Counted from the stretch's first letter, positions 1-8,867 are shown. The stretch: 49,579 nt of DNA from Fidelibacterota bacterium (GCA_021734255.1 JAIPJM010000018.1:1-49579), one strand, 5' to 3'. The notes: generated by a model not told the origin, from the letters alone. Made by a program: numbers and translations.

Positions 1-64
1 AACAGGGTTACATTCATCTCGCCTCCGCTATTGTTGGGTTACAGAATGGCAGAGACACTCCTTA

Positions 65-100
65 TAGCCCTGCCCTCTAGTTGCGGGGCTATTCTATTTT
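65..100 (+). terminator. Rho-independent terminator of an upstream gene
   Basis: Stem 65-73 (TAGCCCTGC) pairs with 83-91 (GCGGGGCTA) with one G-U pair and a 9-nt loop, followed by a T-rich run TTCTATTTT. It most likely ends a gene lying to the left of the window. Confidence 0.65.
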
Positions 101-202
101 ATTAAAGCCAGATATTCAATCGTTTTGGACAGGTATGGATCGCCATCCTGATCCAGACATTTTCAATGACATAGCCAGGTGGTACAGCTATATTGGCAGA
201 TC

Positions 203-1036
203 ATGGGAAAAAACGGAAATAGCCCCTGGAGAACTGTATCTACGGCCGTATACGGTGCACCTACTGAGGGCAAGATATATGGCACGACTGAGATCGATGT
301 GACTGATGCCTGGGAGATGATCAAACTCAATCGGGCAGAGGGTAGACGTATTACCATGACCCATATGGTCACCGCAGCTATTGGTCGATCCATGGGATGG
401 GATATCCCGGAGATGAATGCCTTTGTTAAAAGAGGAAATGTGGTGCTTCGAGATGAGGTGATCGTCACTGTTGCCGTGAATATGCATGGTGGTCAGGAGA
501 TGTCCAGCATCAAGATCCATGATGCCCACAAAAAAACCGTATTTGAGATCGCGGAGGAAATACGAAACCGGGCAGCCAAAGCCCGGGAGGGTACGAGCAA
601 TAAGACAATGAAGAATAAGAATCTTCTGTCACTCCTGCCCTGGCCCTTTAGACGCCCAGCCTTTCTTCTGATCCGCTTTTTGACCAACACCCTGGGACTT
701 CAGATCAAGTCCCTGGGCCTGGGACACAATGCATTTGGATCCATTATTCTATCAAATATCGGATCCCATGGTCTTGATGTCGGACTGGGGGCTCTCATGC
801 CGGGTTCAAAATTACCTGCTGTACTGATCATGGGGAAAGAAGAAGACAAGCCCAAGGTGGTAGACGGGGAGATCGTTATTCGAAAAGTTCTCTCACTGAG
901 TGGGACCTTTGATCATCGCATTGTTGATGGCTATCATGGTGGCATGCTGGCACATCACATAAAGCGCTATCTGGAGAAGCCGGAATTACTGGCTGTTCAA
1001 CCCGAGGAGATGCGCGCCCAAGCCATTAGCAATTGA
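203..1036 (+). CDS. Stand-alone 2-oxoacid dehydrogenase acyltransferase (E2) catalytic-domain protein
   Basis: The protein (277 aa) matches the chloramphenicol-acetyltransferase-like catalytic domain of E2 acyltransferases. The active-site signature FDHRIVDGYHGG lies near the C-terminus and carries the catalytic His and the Asp-Gly of the HxxxDG motif. The N-terminal segment SPWRTVSTAVYG...IYGTTEIDV resembles the short E2 variants that lack lipoyl and E1/E3-binding domains. Those variants occur as separate genes and their acyl substrate is not known. No E1, E3 or lipoyl gene is nearby. The reading frame opens after a TGA at 167-169, so it is not a truncated full-length E2. Possible starts are GTG 179 and ATG 203. 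Neither has a good ribosome binding site; I prefer ATG 203. It converges on the minus-strand MauE-like gene 13 nt away. Confidence 0.82.
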   Translation: MGKNGNSPWRTVSTAVYGAPTEGKIYGTTEIDVTDAWEMIKLNRAEGRRITMTHMVTAAIGRSMGWDIPEMNAFVKRGNVVLRDEVIVTVAVNMHGGQEMSSIKIHDAHKKTVFEIAEEIRNRAAKAREGTSNKTMKNKNLLSLLPWPFRRPAFLLIRFLTNTLGLQIKSLGLGHNAFGSIILSNIGSHGLDVGLGALMPGSKLPAVLIMGKEEDKPKVVDGEIVIRKVLSLSGTFDHRIVDGYHGGMLAHHIKRYLEKPELLAVQPEEMRAQAISN

Positions 1037-1049
1037 TGGCTGATCGATT

Positions 1050-1517
1050 CTAGTTCTGTTCTGCTTTTTGGAGCCTTCTGAAACGAAGCTCCAGAATAAC
1101 ACTGACAATTATCAATTGGATATTATTAAGCACCTTGCCCAGGCCGATATTTGAACGCGTATCATCCTGAGCATAGCATCCACAATTAAAATCCAGCCCT
1201 CTGGCCATAGATATAAGAATCGCTAGAGTGAATACGATTAGCATACTCCCAATGAGAATATTTGCTGTTCGGGCTTTGTAATTGAAGATCAAGAGCATCC
1301 CGCAAAGTATCTCTAGCCATGGAAGTATGATGGCCGCCAGATGTAATAGAGGAAGGGGCAGTAATTTATAATTGGCTATGGAGTTGGCGAATTGACCAGG
1401 ATTCCAGATCTTATCCAGGCTGGCATACACGAATAAGGCTCCCAGCCCCACTCTGAAGATCAAATAAAGAACATTTTTAAATTTCTCATTATCCCAATTC
1501 TGAAAAATATGCGTCAC
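1050..1517 (-). CDS. MauE/DoxX-family membrane protein
   Basis: This is a 155-aa integral membrane protein with four hydrophobic segments, typical of the MauE/DoxX family. These proteins work in thiol-redox or disulfide-related maturation at the membrane. The opening FRVGLGALFVYASLDKIWNP is characteristic, and a conserved Cys pair occurs in FNCGCYAQDD. The start is GTG at 1517: it overlaps the rhodanese stop codon as GTGA and is preceded by AGGGGGAA at about 9 nt. This indicates translational coupling. A longer reading from 1565 is less likely. Partnership with an upstream rhodanese fits sulfur or thiol handling in the envelope. The exact substrate is unknown. Confidence 0.8.
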   Translation of the reverse strand: MTHIFQNWDNEKFKNVLYLIFRVGLGALFVYASLDKIWNPGQFANSIANYKLLPLPLLHLAAIILPWLEILCGMLLIFNYKARTANILIGSMLIVFTLAILISMARGLDFNCGCYAQDDTRSNIGLGKVLNNIQLIIVSVILELRFRRLQKAEQN

Positions 1518-2035
1518 TGAGAAGTTCCCCCTGTGGGATAACCGGCAGCGATCCATTCTTGCCACCCTCCAAAAAAGAATCTGACCTGTCTGAATCCCAT
1601 CAGTTCCAGATTTGAAGCGAGGTCGATGGAAGCGTTACACTCCGCACCATCACAATAACTGATGACCAATCGATCCCTATCAAGACTTTCCAAATAGTCC
1701 AGGGAATCCATGAAAGCCCCGGCTGGGAGATTAATGGCACCTGCAATATGCCCCTTGGCATAAATTTCAGGATCCCTTGCATCCAAAAAGAGGGCGGTAC
1801 TGTCCAGATATGCCTTATGTGCATCCTTTAGCGTGATGTTAACGGCTTCCAGATCCCCTTCCGGGTCTACACTCACGGACGGGATAGCGACTGCTTCAGA
1901 TTCCGTCATGAGGGTCGTCATCTCGGTTCTAAGTGAAATTCCATTGGGCAGGATGAATTGGGCTAGAATACCAAGAATACCCGCAATCATGATGAGTGAT
2001 CCAGCTTCCTTTGTCAATTTGTTCACCACTTGCAT
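1514..2035 (-). CDS. Membrane-anchored rhodanese-like domain protein
   Basis: About 173 aa: one N-terminal hydrophobic segment (SLIMIAGILGILAQFILP), then a linker and a C-terminal rhodanese domain. FLDARDPEIYAKGHIAGAIN is the typical rhodanese substrate-domain motif. YCDGAECNAS holds the active-site Cys in a six-residue loop. The expected role is sulfur transfer or thiol sensing on the outer face of the inner membrane, together with the coupled MauE-like gene. The frame stays open to 2152, but the extra 39 residues are not rhodanese-like. ATG 2035 is preferred for its membrane anchor, though it has only a weak ribosome binding site. ATG 2077 is an alternative. Confidence 0.8.
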   Translation of the reverse strand: MQVVNKLTKEAGSLIMIAGILGILAQFILPNGISLRTEMTTLMTESEAVAIPSVSVDPEGDLEAVNITLKDAHKAYLDSTALFLDARDPEIYAKGHIAGAINLPAGAFMDSLDYLESLDRDRLVISYCDGAECNASIDLASNLELMGFRQVRFFFGGWQEWIAAGYPTGGTSQ

Positions 2036-2352
2036 ATACTTACATAATAAAACACATGAGAAATTTCCCAATACCATTCCTGCCGACAAATAAAAAAATG
2101 TGCAGATCTCTCGGTTTAGGCTGACATTGAATTGGGAGGCACCTATATTCATCCGGCTTCGCAGAAATCCAAAAATGGCTCTGCAAGGCTTTTTCCCAAA
2201 ATCTGCTGTGGCGAGATGTAACTATCGCCCCAGACAGATGACCGCGCCGTAGCGCTTGTAGCAAAGGTGGGTCTAGGGAATGAATGTGGTTGGTGAAATG
2301 TTTTGTGGTACAGCCACCGACATGCTCCATCGGCTATTATAAAGGAGGCATT

Positions 2353-3348
2353 ATGGCTGCTAAAAGAATTATCATTGGCGATAGTGAAGTTCAGATTCCC
2401 GACCTGGGAATGAAGGCTTTCATCTATCCCCTTATTTTACTCGTACTCGTTTGGGTGATCTTTGCGGGTCCCTTTTATGTTGTGGACCCGGAACAGAATG
2501 GTGTTGTAAAAACGTTCGGGGAACTCACATCCATCACCCAACCTGGACTTAGATTTAAATTTCCCTGGCCCATACAGACCGTCGACCTTGTAAATGTTGA
2601 AGAGGTCCGTCGTCTGGAATTGGGTTTCAGAACAGTAAGAGCAGGTGGGACATCCAATTCTGCCCAATATCGGAAGGTACCGTCGGAAGCACTCATGCTC
2701 ACAGGCGATGAAAATATCGTTAGCGTGGATATGGTTGTTCAGTATAAGATCAAAGATGCTGGACGGTTCCTCTTCAGAATTGTCGACCCTGAAAGAGCTG
2801 TTGCACATGCCTCAGAAGCAGCAATTCGGCAGGTGGTTGGATCTCAAGAGATCGATCAAACACTTACTACCGGTAAAGCGATGATAGAGGCAGAGACCAA
2901 GCTCCTGCTTCAAAAAGTGCTGGATAGCTACCAGGCTGGAGTTCATATCGCTGAGGTAAAGCTTCAGGATGTAACACCTCCTGAGCAGGTTGATGCTGCG
3001 TTTAAAGATGTTCAGTCCGCCAAGGAAGAAAAAGAGAAGCTGGTCAATGTAGCCCTGGGATATCGAAATGAGATCATCCCTAAGGCTCGTGGAGAAGCTG
3101 CTCAGGCCTTCCAGGAAGCTGAAGCTTATAAGCAGAAACGAATTAAAGAAGCTGAGGGAGACGCCTCTCGCTTTACACAAATGCTGAATGAATATCGTCA
3201 AGCTAAGGATGTAACTAAAACACGTATGTATCTTGAGACCATGGAGAAGATCCTTCCAGGAATGGATAAATATATTGTTGACGGAAAAGATGCCGGAGGC
3301 TTGGTGAACGTTCTAAGCCTGGAAAAAGTGAAGGGAGGTGCCAAATGA
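2353..3348 (+). CDS. hflK: HflK, SPFH-family membrane protease regulator
   Basis: 331 aa. A short N-terminal tail, one transmembrane segment (about residues 22-40, IYPLILLVLVWVIFAGPFYV), then a band-7/SPFH domain and a long charged coiled coil. The signature VVDPEQNGVVKTFGEL follows the membrane segment. With HflC it forms the large periplasm-exposed cage that surrounds FtsH and modulates membrane-protein turnover. The start is ATG 2353, preceded by AAAGGAGG at 2341-2348. An upstream in-frame opening at 2284 is not needed. The stop overlaps the hflC start (ATGA), so the two are co-translated. Confidence 0.95.
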   Translation: MAAKRIIIGDSEVQIPDLGMKAFIYPLILLVLVWVIFAGPFYVVDPEQNGVVKTFGELTSITQPGLRFKFPWPIQTVDLVNVEEVRRLELGFRTVRAGGTSNSAQYRKVPSEALMLTGDENIVSVDMVVQYKIKDAGRFLFRIVDPERAVAHASEAAIRQVVGSQEIDQTLTTGKAMIEAETKLLLQKVLDSYQAGVHIAEVKLQDVTPPEQVDAAFKDVQSAKEEKEKLVNVALGYRNEIIPKARGEAAQAFQEAEAYKQKRIKEAEGDASRFTQMLNEYRQAKDVTKTRMYLETMEKILPGMDKYIVDGKDAGGLVNVLSLEKVKGGAK

Positions 3349-4196
3349 GAAATGTAGGTGGCGTTATTATCGCAGTCCTGGCACTCCTGTTCATCTATGG
3401 CGGCATCATGATCGTGGATGAAACCGAACAGATCGTTATCGTTCAATTGGGTAAACCGGTGAGAAATATTACTGACCCGGGACTCAATTTCAAGATTCCA
3501 TTTATCCAATCAGCTACCGTATTTGAGAAACGTCTCCTGGAATATGACAGTGCTCCAAATACGATTCTTACTCAAGATAAGAAAAATCTGACTCTGGATA
3601 ATTATGCCCAGTGGAGGATCTCCGATCCCCTGAAATTCATGCAAACAATGCGTACCCAGGCATTGGCTCAATCGCGCTTGGATGATATTATTTATTCAAG
3701 TCTCAGAGTCCAATTGGGAACCCATCTTATGCACGAAATTGTGTCCAGTATGCGTGATTCTCTCATGCATAAGGTGACCCAGAACGCAACTGAGACTGCC
3801 AATGAATACGGTATGGAAATTGTCGATGTTCGCATTAAGCGAGCTGATCTCCCTCGTGAGAATGAGCAGGCAGTATTCGATCGTATGCAAGCTGAGCGAA
3901 ATAGAATGGCGAAGCAGTTCCGATCTGAGGGTGAGGAGGAAGCCGTAAAAATAAGAGCAGAGACTGATAAAGATCGTGAGATCATTTTGGCTGATGCATA
4001 CAAATTAGCCCAGGTCGTTCGCGGTGATGGTGAAGCCCAGGCGATCAAGATTTATGCTCAGGCATTTCAAAAAGATCCTGATTTCTATGAGTTTGTAAGA
4101 ACCATGGATGCCTATCTGGAGATCTTTGATGAGAAGACCAAACTGGTCCTGACTCCAGAATCAGAACTCTTTAGGTATCTTAAAGAAATGAAATAA
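3345..4196 (+). CDS. hflC: HflC, SPFH-family membrane protease regulator
   Basis: 283 aa. N-terminal transmembrane segment (residues 4-22), then the SPFH domain beginning IVDETEQIVIVQLGKPV and a charged helical region (RMQAERNRMAKQFRSEGEEE). That helix is the HflC signature. It partners HflK around FtsH. It begins at 3345 within the hflK stop (ATGA) and is preceded by AAGGGAGGTG. The two-gene operon ends at the strong terminator 4217-4245. FtsH itself is not in the window. Confidence 0.95.
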   Translation: MRNVGGVIIAVLALLFIYGGIMIVDETEQIVIVQLGKPVRNITDPGLNFKIPFIQSATVFEKRLLEYDSAPNTILTQDKKNLTLDNYAQWRISDPLKFMQTMRTQALAQSRLDDIIYSSLRVQLGTHLMHEIVSSMRDSLMHKVTQNATETANEYGMEIVDVRIKRADLPRENEQAVFDRMQAERNRMAKQFRSEGEEEAVKIRAETDKDREIILADAYKLAQVVRGDGEAQAIKIYAQAFQKDPDFYEFVRTMDAYLEIFDEKTKLVLTPESELFRYLKEMK

Positions 4197-4216
4197 ACGC
4201 TAAAGATAATAAAAAT

Positions 4217-4245
4217 AAAAAGGGTGCTGTCTCGGCACCCTTTTT
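4217..4245. terminator. Bidirectional terminator between hflC and the 96-aa gene
   Basis: Perfect 11-bp stem AAAAAGGGTGC (4217-4227) with GCACCCTTTTT (4235-4245), loop of 7. T-runs follow the stem on both strands, so it can end hflKC and the convergent gene at 4389-4679. Confidence 0.92.
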
Positions 4246-4388
4246 ATTGATCATAATTCTAGCAATCCCCGAATTAATCCATGGGTTTTATTTTCTGACA
4301 AAGCTGTCCAGAGATGCGGGTAAGCAATGAGTCTACAATGCTCGCACCCCTAAAAAAATATCATGTTAATGCATGAACAGTGCAGCCG

Positions 4389-4679
4389 CTATGCCGGGTC
4401 CGCACCTGAATGATCCTCGATCGCGCTATCAGCATTTTGATAGTTAAGGCGCTTCAATTCGACAATATTTGCCTTAGCTCTGAAGAGACTGGGGAGAATC
4501 TGGGTGGCTTGGTCTTTATTCTCAACCTCTACCAATAACCAGGCCTTGTGTGCGCCATCATAACACCCCCAATCGGCATTGGTGAGGAAGTGCGACCCAG
4601 TCGCCATAAATGCATTCATTGCCCGTTCACAGGCATCTTTGCTATTTTCATGAGGAACCTCAATTAAAAACCTTGGCAT
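4389..4679 (-). CDS. Small conserved protein of unknown function
   Basis: A 96-aa soluble protein with no signal peptide or membrane segment, starting MPRFLIEVPHENS. It contains TGSHFLTNADWGCYDGAHKA and a C-terminal KANIVELKRLNY. It looks like a compact alpha/beta fold of the ferredoxin-like kind. I recognise the style as a conserved hypothetical but cannot name a function. ATG 4679 is well supported by AAAGGAGA 8 nt upstream. It is divergent from hslV and convergent with hflC. Confidence 0.75.
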   Translation of the reverse strand: MPRFLIEVPHENSKDACERAMNAFMATGSHFLTNADWGCYDGAHKAWLLVEVENKDQATQILPSLFRAKANIVELKRLNYQNADSAIEDHSGADPA

Positions 4680-4873
4680 GAGAATTCTCCTTTCAATTTG
4701 ATGGACCTATTTTTGCAATCGATACGGCAATATAAGCGTAGAATAGTTTAAACAAGATAAATAATATCACATATAAATGCGTCCAGCCGAAATCAATTGA
4801 TGAGGAGTCTCAGGAACCTATATTTAGCCGCTTTGTTAGAATACAGAGCAGACATGATGACGAGAGGTAAGCA

Positions 4874-5419
4874 ATGAGCAAATTTCCTGATTTACACGCC
4901 ACAACCATATTGGGTGTCACACATAACGGTAAAGTAGCTCTGGGGGGTGATGGTCAGGTCACATTCGGGGATACTGTCATGAAGCACGGCGCTGTGAAGA
5001 TCCGCTCCATCTATAATGGTGAAGTCCTGGCTGGTTTTGCAGGGTCCGCAGCCGATGCATTTGCCCTCTTTGAAAAATTTGAAGGGAAACTGGAAGAATT
5101 TGGCGGCGACCTGGTGAGAGCAGCTGTTGAACTGGCCAAGGATTGGCGCATGGATAAGGTGCTGAGGAATCTGGAAGCGATGCTGGTCGTCATGGATATC
5201 GACCATGGTCTCATTATCTCCGGAAATGGCGATGTGGTCGAGTCAGATGATGGTGTCCTGTCCATCGGATCTGGCAGTCCCTATGCGATCGCTGCAGCAC
5301 GTGCATTCATTGCATCAGGAAAGAAATCTCCAAAAGAGATCGTTCGCCAATCGCTGGAGATCGCAGCTGACATTTGCATCTATACAAACACAAATATCAA
5401 TGTACTGGAACTGAAGTAA
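4874..5419 (+). CDS. hslV: HslV, ATP-dependent protease proteolytic subunit
   Basis: 181 aa, a T1-family threonine peptidase that forms the double-hexamer core of the HslUV protease. The catalytic N-terminal Thr is in HATTILGV, so T10 would be exposed after removal of a nine-residue propeptide. GDGQVTFGD and [12 protein letters not shown] are family motifs, and [14 protein letters not shown] is near the C-terminus. The start ATG 4874 is preceded by GAGAGGT. hslU follows after 5 nt, giving the standard hslVU operon for degrading misfolded and regulatory proteins in the cytoplasm. Confidence 0.96.
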   Translation: MSKFPDLHATTILGVTHNGKVALGGDGQVTFGDTVMKHGAVKIRSIYNGEVLAGFAGSAADAFALFEKFEGKLEEFGGDLVRAAVELAKDWRMDKVLRNLEAMLVVMDIDHGLIISGNGDVVESDDGVLSIGSGSPYAIAAARAFIASGKKSPKEIVRQSLEIAADICIYTNTNINVLELK

Positions 5420-5424
5420 ATCAA

Positions 5425-6768
5425 ATGACAAAATTTTCACTTACTCCGAAACAGATCGTTAAGGAGCTGGATAAATACATCATTGGACAGGATAGTGCCA
5501 AGAAAATGGTGGCAATTGCTCTGCGAAATCGCTGGAGAAGACAACAGGTCACATCTGATATTCGAGATGAGATCGTACCCAATAATATTATCATGATCGG
5601 TTCCACTGGGGTGGGGAAGACAGAGATCGCCAGGCGGCTCTCCAATCTGGTCCAGGCTCCATTTGTGAAGGTGGAGGCTTCCAAATTCACAGAGGTAGGC
5701 TACGTGGGGCGAGATGTGGATTCCATGATCAGGGATCTGGTGGATAATGCCTATAACATCGTTAAAAGCGAGCATGAGATCACTGTCCGCGAGAAGGCGA
5801 TAGAAATGGCCAATGAACGGATCATGGACCTGCTCCTGCCACCACCCTCGAATGCAGATAAAAGCTCTGAGGAGTATGAGCGTTACCTGCGTACACGTGA
5901 AAAAATGTTTTCCAGACTCATGGCTGGTGATTTCGAGGATCGTCAAGTTGAATTTAATGTCCAGGAAGATGCTTCCGGTCCCATGATGCAAATTTTTGGT
6001 CCACTGGGCATGGAAGATATCGGGATGAATATCCAGGATATGCTGGGAAATGCCATGCCGAAGAAAAAGAAGGCGCGCAGACTCAGTGTGGCTGAAGCGC
6101 GCATCCTGCTTATTACTGAAGAATCACAAAAACTCATTGATGAGGAAAAGGTTCAGCACGAAGCCATCCGTCGTTCGGAGCAGGATGGGATCGTTTTTGT
6201 TGATGAAATTGATAAGATAGCTGTTGAAAGAGGCGGAGGTGGTCCTGATGTCTCCCGGGAAGGCGTTCAGCGGGATATTCTCCCCATCGTTGAAGGGAGC
6301 ACCGTCAAGACGAAATACGGTACACTGGTCACGGACCATATCCTCTTTATCGCTGCCGGTGCATTCCATTCGTCAAAACCATCCGATCTGATCCCAGAAC
6401 TTCAGGGCCGGTTTCCGATCCGGGTAGAACTGGATAACCTGACAGAAGAGGATTTCGTACAGATCCTGACACAGCCAAAATCTGCATTATTAAAGCAATA
6501 TGTTGCCATGATTGCCGCAGAAGACGTGAAGATAAGCTTTAATAAGGATGCCATCGCAGAGATCGCCCGTGTTGCTTACGAGGTGAATGAGAATATTGAG
6601 AATATCGGTGCGAGACGCTTGCAGACGATCATGAGTAAACTACTGGAAGATGTTTTGTACGATCTACCTGATCCAGAAACAAAATCCATCAAGGTGACCA
6701 AAACGATGGTCAATCACGCCTTTAAAGATACCTTGGCTGATCAGGACTTAAGTAAATATATTCTATAG
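5425..6768 (+). CDS. hslU: HslU, AAA+ ATPase of the HslUV protease
   Basis: 447 aa. Walker A GSTGVGKT (residues 59-66), Walker B GIVFVDEIDK (about 255-264), a charged intermediate I-domain between them, and the C-terminal sensor region GARRLQTIMSKLLEDVLYD. It unfolds substrates and feeds them to HslV. The protein ends KYIL, like the C-terminal tail that docks into HslV. ATG 5425 matches the family N-terminus (TPKQIVKELDKYIIGQ); the frame is open further upstream inside hslV. The terminator at 6812-6840 closes the operon. Confidence 0.96.
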   Translation: MTKFSLTPKQIVKELDKYIIGQDSAKKMVAIALRNRWRRQQVTSDIRDEIVPNNIIMIGSTGVGKTEIARRLSNLVQAPFVKVEASKFTEVGYVGRDVDSMIRDLVDNAYNIVKSEHEITVREKAIEMANERIMDLLLPPPSNADKSSEEYERYLRTREKMFSRLMAGDFEDRQVEFNVQEDASGPMMQIFGPLGMEDIGMNIQDMLGNAMPKKKKARRLSVAEARILLITEESQKLIDEEKVQHEAIRRSEQDGIVFVDEIDKIAVERGGGGPDVSREGVQRDILPIVEGSTVKTKYGTLVTDHILFIAAGAFHSSKPSDLIPELQGRFPIRVELDNLTEEDFVQILTQPKSALLKQYVAMIAAEDVKISFNKDAIAEIARVAYEVNENIENIGARRLQTIMSKLLEDVLYDLPDPETKSIKVTKTMVNHAFKDTLADQDLSKYIL

Positions 6769-6811
6769 TAATTATGAGACTCTTTTTTATTAAAAGTTAG
6801 GTAACAAAATT

Positions 6812-6840
6812 AAAACTCCGTCCCTGAGGCGGAGTTTTTT
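6812..6840 (+). terminator. Terminator after hslVU
   Basis: Stem AAAACTCCG (6812-6820) with CGGAGTTTT (6830-6838), followed by a T run to 6841. It lies between hslU and argF, so argF needs its own promoter or readthrough. Confidence 0.88.
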
Positions 6841-6856
6841 TAAATCAGGAGGATTA

Positions 6857-7792
6857 ATGAAACGCGACTTTTTAGCAGTGACAGACTTTTCTAAAGCAGA
6901 GATCTATGAAACGTTCAGAATTGCCAAAGCATTGAAAGCAGACGTTAAAGCTGGAAAACCTCACCATTATTTTGCCAATGAAACCATGGCGATGATATTT
7001 GCAAAACCTTCACTGCGAACACGCGTCAGTTTTGAAACGGGGATGGTCCAATTTGGCGGGCATGCGCTATATCTTGGTCCCAGTGACATCAGTATTGGTA
7101 AACGAGAAGCTGTTAAAGATATCTCCCGGGTCATCTCTCGGTATAATAACTGGATCATGGCTAGATTATTTTTGCATGAACACATGATCGAACTGGCAAA
7201 ATACGCCTCCGTTCCAGTGATCAACGGTTTAACTGACTACAATCATCCCTGCCAGATCATGGCCGACATGCTCACCATTTACGAGCATCGTGGTCAGGTG
7301 GAGGACCAGAAGGTGGTCTTTATCGGTGATGGGAACAATGTGTGTAATTCCTTCCTCAATTTTGCTTCTGTTATTCCTTACCATTTTGTCCTGGCAGCAC
7401 CAGAGGGCTATGATCCTGATCCAGAGACCCTGGCCAAAGCAAAGGCGGCTGGGATCAGTGAGATCGAGATCGTGCGTGATCCCATCGCTGCTGCAAAAGA
7501 CGCGGATGTGCTCTATACCGATGTCTGGACCTCCATGGGACAGGAAGTGGAACGACGGAAACGTGTCAATGATTTCAAAGGGTTCCAGATCAATAACGAA
7601 TTACTCAGCTATGCTAAATCTGATGCCCTGGTCATGCACTGTCTCCCTGCCCATTACGAGGAAGAGATCACGGAGAGCGTGATCGACGGGCCACACTCGG
7701 TTGTCTTTGATGAAGCCGAGAACCGCATGCATGCACAGAAAGCGGTCATGGTGATGCTGGCTATCTCAAATGGTGCAGATATCACCATCTAG
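6857..7792 (+). CDS. argF: Ornithine carbamoyltransferase
   Basis: 311 aa. It transfers carbamoyl from carbamoyl phosphate to ornithine to give citrulline in arginine synthesis. The carbamoyl-phosphate loop is PSLRTRVSFE. NHPCQIMADML is the conserved HPxQ motif. The ornithine-specific DxWxSMG motif is present in TDVWTSMGQE, which argues against aspartate or acetylornithine carbamoyltransferase. HCLPAHY is the C-terminal catalytic motif. ATG 6857 follows CAGGAGGA. It stands alone between two terminators with no other arg gene nearby. I saw no arginine operator. Confidence 0.95.
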   Translation: MKRDFLAVTDFSKAEIYETFRIAKALKADVKAGKPHHYFANETMAMIFAKPSLRTRVSFETGMVQFGGHALYLGPSDISIGKREAVKDISRVISRYNNWIMARLFLHEHMIELAKYASVPVINGLTDYNHPCQIMADMLTIYEHRGQVEDQKVVFIGDGNNVCNSFLNFASVIPYHFVLAAPEGYDPDPETLAKAKAAGISEIEIVRDPIAAAKDADVLYTDVWTSMGQEVERRKRVNDFKGFQINNELLSYAKSDALVMHCLPAHYEEEITESVIDGPHSVVFDEAENRMHAQKAVMVMLAISNGADITI

Positions 7793-7818
7793 ATCAATCA
7801 AAAATGAGTTTAAAAAAT

Positions 7819-7846
7819 GAAGCCCCAACAGTATTGCTGGGGCTTC
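7819..7846. terminator. Bidirectional terminator between argF and the FnIII lipoprotein
   Basis: Perfect 9-bp stem GAAGCCCCA (7819-7827) with TGGGGCTTC (7838-7846). On the plus strand TTCTTAT follows; on the minus strand ATTTTTTAAA follows. It separates convergent genes. Confidence 0.88.
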
Positions 7847-7871
7847 TTCTTATATCGAGTATGGGCTGAGA

Positions 7872-8867
7872 TCAGGGTGTTCTGAAGACGTTCACAGCCG
7901 TATAGGTGTTGATCTCTTCAGTATCTTGTGAGTAAGCTGAGATGAACCAGTAGTATTGTGTGTTCGACGTTAATGTGGTTGCGCTACTGGGATAGGTGAC
8001 ACTAATCTCAGACCCGGATGTTGCGTTTGTGGGGGTCGTGATGGTTGATTCCCATATATCTCCAGTCAACTGAGATGTCCTTACTATGATCTTATATTTC
8101 ACAGCTTTGTCTACATGTGACCAGTGAAAAGTTGGAGTTGTTGAACTTGCCACTGCTGCATTTATCGGCGATATGAGAGTCGGCACAGGCAGAGGAGTAT
8201 CAGAAACGACATTCGTCGGATCACTCGCTTTTCCACCCAAGTCATATGCAATGAGTTTGTAGTAGTAGGTCGTTCCCGCAACGACATCTTCATCGTAATA
8301 ATAAACTTCGGTTAATGAATCCAGTTCGGTTGCTTCATCCGGAGCGAAAACGGCCGTTTCGGAGCGGTAGACCTTATAATGAGAAAAATCCCCTTCAATA
8401 TTTGCCAACCAGGATAATTCCACATTTAGTGTAAAAGCAGACGGAATGTTATGCGCTTTGATTTCCAGGCCGGATGGCGTGTCTGGTGAATATAGATTTA
8501 CAGGTGTCAGGCTAACGGTATTTGAAAAAGGACTTTCATTTTCACTATCATCTTTTGCAGTGACCTTATAACTGTATTCAACTGTATAATCTAGACTCTG
8601 ATCCAGATAACTGGTTGCGGTCAGAGATGTCAACTCCGTGAATGAGCCGGTACCCACTGCGCGATATATGTGATAGCTTGCCACATCATCGTCCGCTGGC
8701 GCGTCCCAGGTTAAGTAGATCTCACCATCCCCCGACTGATTGGCATCGAAGCTCAGGTTAGCTGGTGCTGCAGGTGGTGTCGTGTCATCCTCCTCTGGAC
8801 TTTCACAGCTAAAAGGGAATAGTGAGATGCTGATCAATATGACGAGGGCTAAATATTTCCGGTTCAT
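7872..8867 (-). CDS. Fibronectin type III repeat lipoprotein
   Basis: 331 aa with an N-terminal hydrophobic signal ending LFPFSCES, where the Cys is probably lipidated; the lipobox is imperfect. Two FnIII domains follow. The first (about residues 35-125) has PANLSFDANQ...IYLTWDAPADDDVASYHIYR. The second has ELSWLANIEGDFSHYKVYRS. A third FnIII-like beta-sandwich is at the C-terminus (FHWSHVDKAVKYKIIVRTS...QYYWFISAYS). It is an envelope binding or scaffold protein with unknown ligand. ATG 8867 is preceded by AAGGAGA. It is the last gene of the minus-strand run that starts at the EVE-domain gene. Confidence 0.85.
   Translation of the reverse strand: MNRKYLALVILISISLFPFSCESPEEDDTTPPAAPANLSFDANQSGDGEIYLTWDAPADDDVASYHIYRAVGTGSFTELTSLTATSYLDQSLDYTVEYSYKVTAKDDSENESPFSNTVSLTPVNLYSPDTPSGLEIKAHNIPSAFTLNVELSWLANIEGDFSHYKVYRSETAVFAPDEATELDSLTEVYYYDEDVVAGTTYYYKLIAYDLGGKASDPTNVVSDTPLPVPTLISPINAAVASSTTPTFHWSHVDKAVKYKIIVRTSQLTGDIWESTITTPTNATSGSEISVTYPSSATTLTSNTQYYWFISAYSQDTEEINTYTAVNVFRTP

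Noticed and set aside
2040-2330. Minus-strand open frame of 96 codons overlapping the rhodanese start
   Set aside because: It runs through the divergent promoter region and over hflK upstream sequence; the protein text has no domain character.
4680-4873. Strong hslV promoter
   Set aside because: TAGAAT at 4837-4842 is a fair -10, but no acceptable -35 occurs at 16-18 nt; not listed.
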